Positions 60,593 to 64,000 of a stretch of DNA of 64,000 nucleotides are shown here, one piece after another (the stretch's first letter is position 1; each line of letters opens with the position of its first letter). The stretch is from contig JBBCBC010000016.1 of NCBI GenBank assembly GCA_037126765.1, positions 11,892,728-11,956,727 on the forward strand, read 5' to 3'. Source of the DNA: Stenogyne calaminthoides (Eukaryota; Streptophyta; Magnoliopsida; Lamiales; Lamiaceae). Under the pieces are notes generated by a model, which did not search any database, was not told the origin of the DNA, and worked only from the letters and a program-made list of their open reading frames with translations. A program made the translations under genes and the position numbers.

Positions 60593-60594
60593 TA

Positions 60595-61334
60595 CTTCGT
60601 CGGTCCCTTTCTTATCTGAACGAGAGAGGATTTTGTGTTGTACAGGAGGGTGTTGTGCATCTTTCCCACTCTTGGATCGCATACACCTGCACGGTTGTGT
60701 GTGTGTGTGCGCGTGTGTGTGTGTGCGCACGTGTGTGATCTAATGGTGAATATACACACAGGAGGATGATGTACAACACCAAATCTAAATCCTATTTGAA
60801 CATTTACTGTTCGCACTATTTTAAAAAAATAATTATTTATTAGAAACGTGATAAAATTATTTTTTTATTAATTAGAGTAAAATGGTAAAGCAATACTAAT
60901 ATTTATGTAAATTAAAGGAAATAAAGTTAATTTTAGTGTAAAAAAAATAAAGATACCGTATATAATATTGAGATGTTTAAGGGGGTATAAATAACAAAAA
61001 CTTGTGTGAACCCAAATTTAAAGTGAACCTGATTTTTTTTGTATCACTGTTATGTGCAAAAATTATCATTATTATACATGTAAACTATTATTGTTATGCA
61101 CAAAAGCTCTCACTGCTTAAAAAATACTTTATATTTTTAAACAATGAAATTTTTTATGCATAACATTGATATAATTTTTACATATAATAATGATTGAGAT
61201 TATTTATAGACCTGGTTCATAGGAGTGTTACTTGTATAAATAAAAAAAATACTTTATTATTATTTATAAAATGTTCAATTAATTTTGTGGGGACATTTTT
61301 GGTAAATGTTCGAATAAGAGAAGTACGAAGGGAG
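60595..61334. mobile_element. Stowaway-like MITE enlarged by nested insertion
   Basis: The left end CTTCGTCGGTCCCTTTCTTATCTGAACG and the right end GTTCGAATAAGAGAAGTACGAAGGGAG are inverted, with TA flanks. A second inverted-repeat element (about 60629-60797, both ends showing AGGATTT and GTGTTGTACA in opposite orientation) lies inside and carries a GT/GC microsatellite. Confidence 0.5.
60695..60737. repeat. (GT)n/(GC) alternating purine-pyrimidine tract
   Basis: About 43 bases of strictly alternating purine and pyrimidine, mixed GT and GC steps, a sequence type that can adopt Z-DNA. Confidence 0.9.
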
Positions 61335-61344
61335 TATATTATGA

Positions 61345-62118
61345 GATGCATAGAGCATCTCTAGCAGACTCTATTATAGAATTTTACTCTGTAATTTTTT
61401 CTCGAGCGGCTGTTTTAAACCAACTCTATAATAGAGTCCTACTCTACATTAGGTCAATCCAACACCATATATAGACTATAGTGCAGCTATAGAGTAGAGC
61501 TATATTTACCATTTTCTATTTTTTTTTTAATTTAATTTTATAATTTGTTGTTAGTACATTATTTTTAGTTATGTAATATTATGTAACATTAGTGATTCAA
61601 TTATTTATTTAACATTATAAATTTCACTTATTTTTTCATCTCAATTAGTGAAAAATAAATTAATATTATAGTTTTAAATTATAAAGTAATTTGTTTTATG
61701 AACCCGCTCAATTCCAAGATTTTCTTGGTTGGTTTAGCCAAATTAGAGATGCAGATACACTTGTGGCAAGAATATTCCAACATAGAATAATTAGTGTATA
61801 TTGTTTCGTTATTTATATTTTTGTTATAATTTAAATTTTCATTGTACTTTAATTTCCCTTGTAATATTATATTGAGTTTTCAATTTTAATTTGCATGAAT
61901 ATTTATGAAGGATACATATTTTTTAAATTTAGTAAAAAATATAAATATAAAAAGAATATTATTACTTTATTATTTATATTAAAATTAGTGTAAAGGAATA
62001 TTATAATTATAAATAATTATAGTATCATAATAAAAAAATCATATAATAAAGGATTTTTATGGAATATTTTATTTTAATGCAAAAACCGTGCAAACTGCTG
62101 GAGATATGATGATGACTC
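61345..62118. mobile_element. Possible PIF/Harbinger-type MITE
   Basis: GAGCATCTCTAGCAGACTCTATTATAG at the left and CTGCTGGAGAT with ACTCTATAATAGAG at the right are inverted. 'AGCATCTCCAGCAG' ends are common in plant Tourist-like MITEs. The interior is AT-rich. The exact ends and target duplication were not resolved. Confidence 0.4.
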
Positions 62119-62869
62119 TATAATAGAGCAGTGGTGAACTGATTCCATGAACTGTGGACGATGGTCTTACACTTGGAACCTGCTACCTTGCTTGCATTTG
62201 GGTGTCATATCTCCATTCAAAAAACCAGAATAGCACAATTCACTTACTTATTCTATTTAAACTTCTCTTCCTGATTTATTATTTCCTTTCCATATATCAA
62301 TCATTTATTAATCACTTTATTTTAGCTAGCTATTTATTTAAATCAATACTTATTTAATCGTTTATATATATGATGATTGTTTTTCTTCACTGTTTAATCT
62401 ATGAATATTAAATTAATAATTGTCAAAGTAAGCTTTTCTTCGGGTAATGTTAAATAATTATTTGCTACTTAATCATTAATGGGTAATATTTTTTTTTCTT
62501 CAATTTTATAATAATAGGAGATTTACATGATTTATTAAGTTGTAACATGATAAATTTGACTGTTACTAATGTGTATTTTAAAGCAAGTAGCTAAAAATGT
62601 ATATTATAAATTCGGTTTAGGTTTATGATAGACAATGTTAAAAATTAATAGATCGATGAATAATGATGTATTTTCAATAATTAAGATGAATATTGATTTA
62701 TTTTAATGCATATCATATACTTATATTTTATTAACACAAATAATAGTGTTTAATCAAATTTTATTTATCAATGAGTGAGTCTCATGTGCACCGTGCAATT
62801 CAAGTGTTTTTTTCAAATGAACAACTTATTTTTTTGAAATATACAACCCAGTACCCTTTGTATCTAGAG

Positions 62870-63180
62870 AATTTATGGCTCAAAGCCTCATCCCCTGCTC
62901 AAACCCCATGCTAAAAACTAATATCCCTTCCATCACCTATTTTTTTTGAAACCAAACCCCTCTTTCCCTCGACCCAAAACTCCACTATATCTCTCCGCCA
63001 TCTAGACCGACCTACTAGATATACTCCCATCTGACACAAAACCATTTTCATCCACTCTCAAAGATATGACCCTAGATCAAAGACATTAACGATCCTCCAA
63101 ATACCGCCATAACTATTTACCCAACAAAGCATAATTGAAACTTACTAGGTCCCTCACCCCCTAAACCCCTTTTAATTTTG
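62870..63180 (-). pseudogene. LINE ORF2 fragment
   Basis: The minus strand reads 'GVRDLVSFNYALLGK', one internal stop, then 'LWRYLEDR', the segment following the reverse transcriptase domain in plant LINEs. A second, independent LINE relic relative to 2966-5085. Heavily truncated. Confidence 0.65.
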
Positions 63181-63269
63181 GTAAAAAATAACACACATCT
63201 AAACTCATTAAAAACATCGCAATGAGAGTAGACATGTAAACTTATAGGTAATTAAAGTATAGGATGAAC

Positions 63270-63460
63270 AAGTTTTACTAAAGTATAAAGGGTATTACTC
63301 ACAACACTGAAGTGTGACTTATATTACAGCAAGGGTCTTAGTAGTGAAAACTGAAGGGTGTGACTTATATTATAAAAGAGTATTAATAGTAATAACTGAA
63401 GGGTTATGCATATAAAAAGGAAACCAGTTTCACGGTGTACAAGTTTCACAGAATATCAAT
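63270..63460. repeat. Repeat array, family C copy 2
   Basis: Units with 'ACTGAAGGGTGTGACTTATATTA' and 'GTATTACTCACAAC', ending 'CCAGTTTCACGGTGTACAAG'. Same family as 55820-56075. Confidence 0.7.
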
Positions 63461-63652
63461 TCAAACTCGTAATATACGGACATGGCCGATCCTAGAAATA
63501 TTGAGGCCTGAACCGAACTATAAAATGAGGTCCCCCTTTCACATTCTTACGAACTAAAAAATAACATAAAAATAATTTTTTTAAAATTAATAATGTAAAA
63601 TTACAAAATATATTATCACACTTAAAATAATATTACAATTATGTCCCAAAGA

Positions 63653-64000
63653 TTACATAAATACAACTTGCCTAACAATTTTCGCGGCAAAAGTATTAAT
63701 CAAGTCAGAATAATCAAATTCTTCAATAATTCATTCCCCAATTGATAGCATAGCTAACCCATTCAATCTTTTTTGTGACATGGTTGATTGGAGGTAAGTT
63801 TTAATGAACTTCAACTTTGAGAAACTCCTTTCTGCACTTGCTGCTGTAACCGGTATTGTCAGCAACATCTAATATGCAATGTAAGTATTTGGAAAGCACA
63901 CATCCATTTTCTTCAAATAATTAACCACATCAATTGCAGAGTTTATTTCTTTTGGTAAATAACACTTCAAAATTGATAACTTTGAAAATAAATCGCTGCC
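63653..64000 (-). pseudogene. hAT transposase C-terminal fragment (dimerisation domain)
   Basis: The minus strand reads from the window edge 'LFSKLSILKCYLPKEINSAI', then 'MLLTIPVTAASAERSFSKLK', 'QSTMSQKRLNGLAMLSI' and 'EEFDYSDLINTFAAKIVRQ', ending TAA at 63653. This is the hAT C-terminal dimerisation domain of the TTF/ZMYM-like plant hAT lineage. Two in-frame stops (after 'YIAY' and after 'LSIGE') make it a pseudogene. The element terminus is probably near 63484 (CATGGCCGATCC). The rest of the gene lies beyond the window. Confidence 0.85.

Overview
This is a 64 kb piece of nuclear plant DNA. It is very AT-rich, the genes have many short exons with canonical GT/AG introns, and several families of plant transposable elements are interleaved. 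The gene set and the style of the repeats fit a eudicot, perhaps an asterid of the Lamiales type; the lineage is inference and no diagnostic marker was found. I see no operons, CRISPR arrays or bacterial features.

Only three intact protein-coding genes can be supported, and each was rebuilt exon by exon with the frame preserved. (1) 11653-14094, plus strand, 6 exons, 185 aa: a small secreted leucine-rich-repeat protein resembling the SERK ectodomain. (2) 42384-49361, plus strand, 10 exons, 632 aa: a BAR-domain protein with a proline/serine-rich tail, of the Arabidopsis At2g33490 family. (3) 52131-55481, minus strand, 14 exons, 366 aa: mitochondrial pyruvate dehydrogenase E1 beta. Genes 2 and 3 are convergent neighbours. 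A broken, exon-skipping duplicate of gene 2 lies at 22089-26027. It carries a hAT insertion inside exon 2.

Most of the remainder is transposon-derived, region by region. 1-5.1 kb: small MITEs and a degraded LINE cut by a hAT-like element. 5.5-11.2 kb: fold-back elements, Stowaway-like MITEs with other elements inserted in them, and a hAT MITE with a perfect 8-bp target duplication. 14.6-20.2 kb: hAT transposase relics, a peculiar pair of interleaved diverged copies, and a MULE-type MITE with a perfect 9-bp duplication. 27-34.2 kb: an LTR element with almost no internal region, whose second LTR is split by a minus-strand Helitron (TC...CTAG, inserted between A and T), which in turn holds a CACTA element. 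34.2-39.6 kb: a long LTR and degenerate internal sequence of another LTR retrotransposon. 40-42 kb: a MITE and a tRNA-derived SINE. 55.8-64 kb: a second CACTA element, minisatellite-like repeats, a LINE fragment and the C-terminal part of a hAT transposase.

The window does not show an obvious new multi-gene system. Its most notable structural points are the three-level nested insertion at 27-34 kb, a roughly 22-bp minisatellite motif recurring in introns of unrelated genes, a 68-bp perfect-arm hairpin inside a PDH E1 beta intron, and the interleaved copies at 16.5-19.4 kb.
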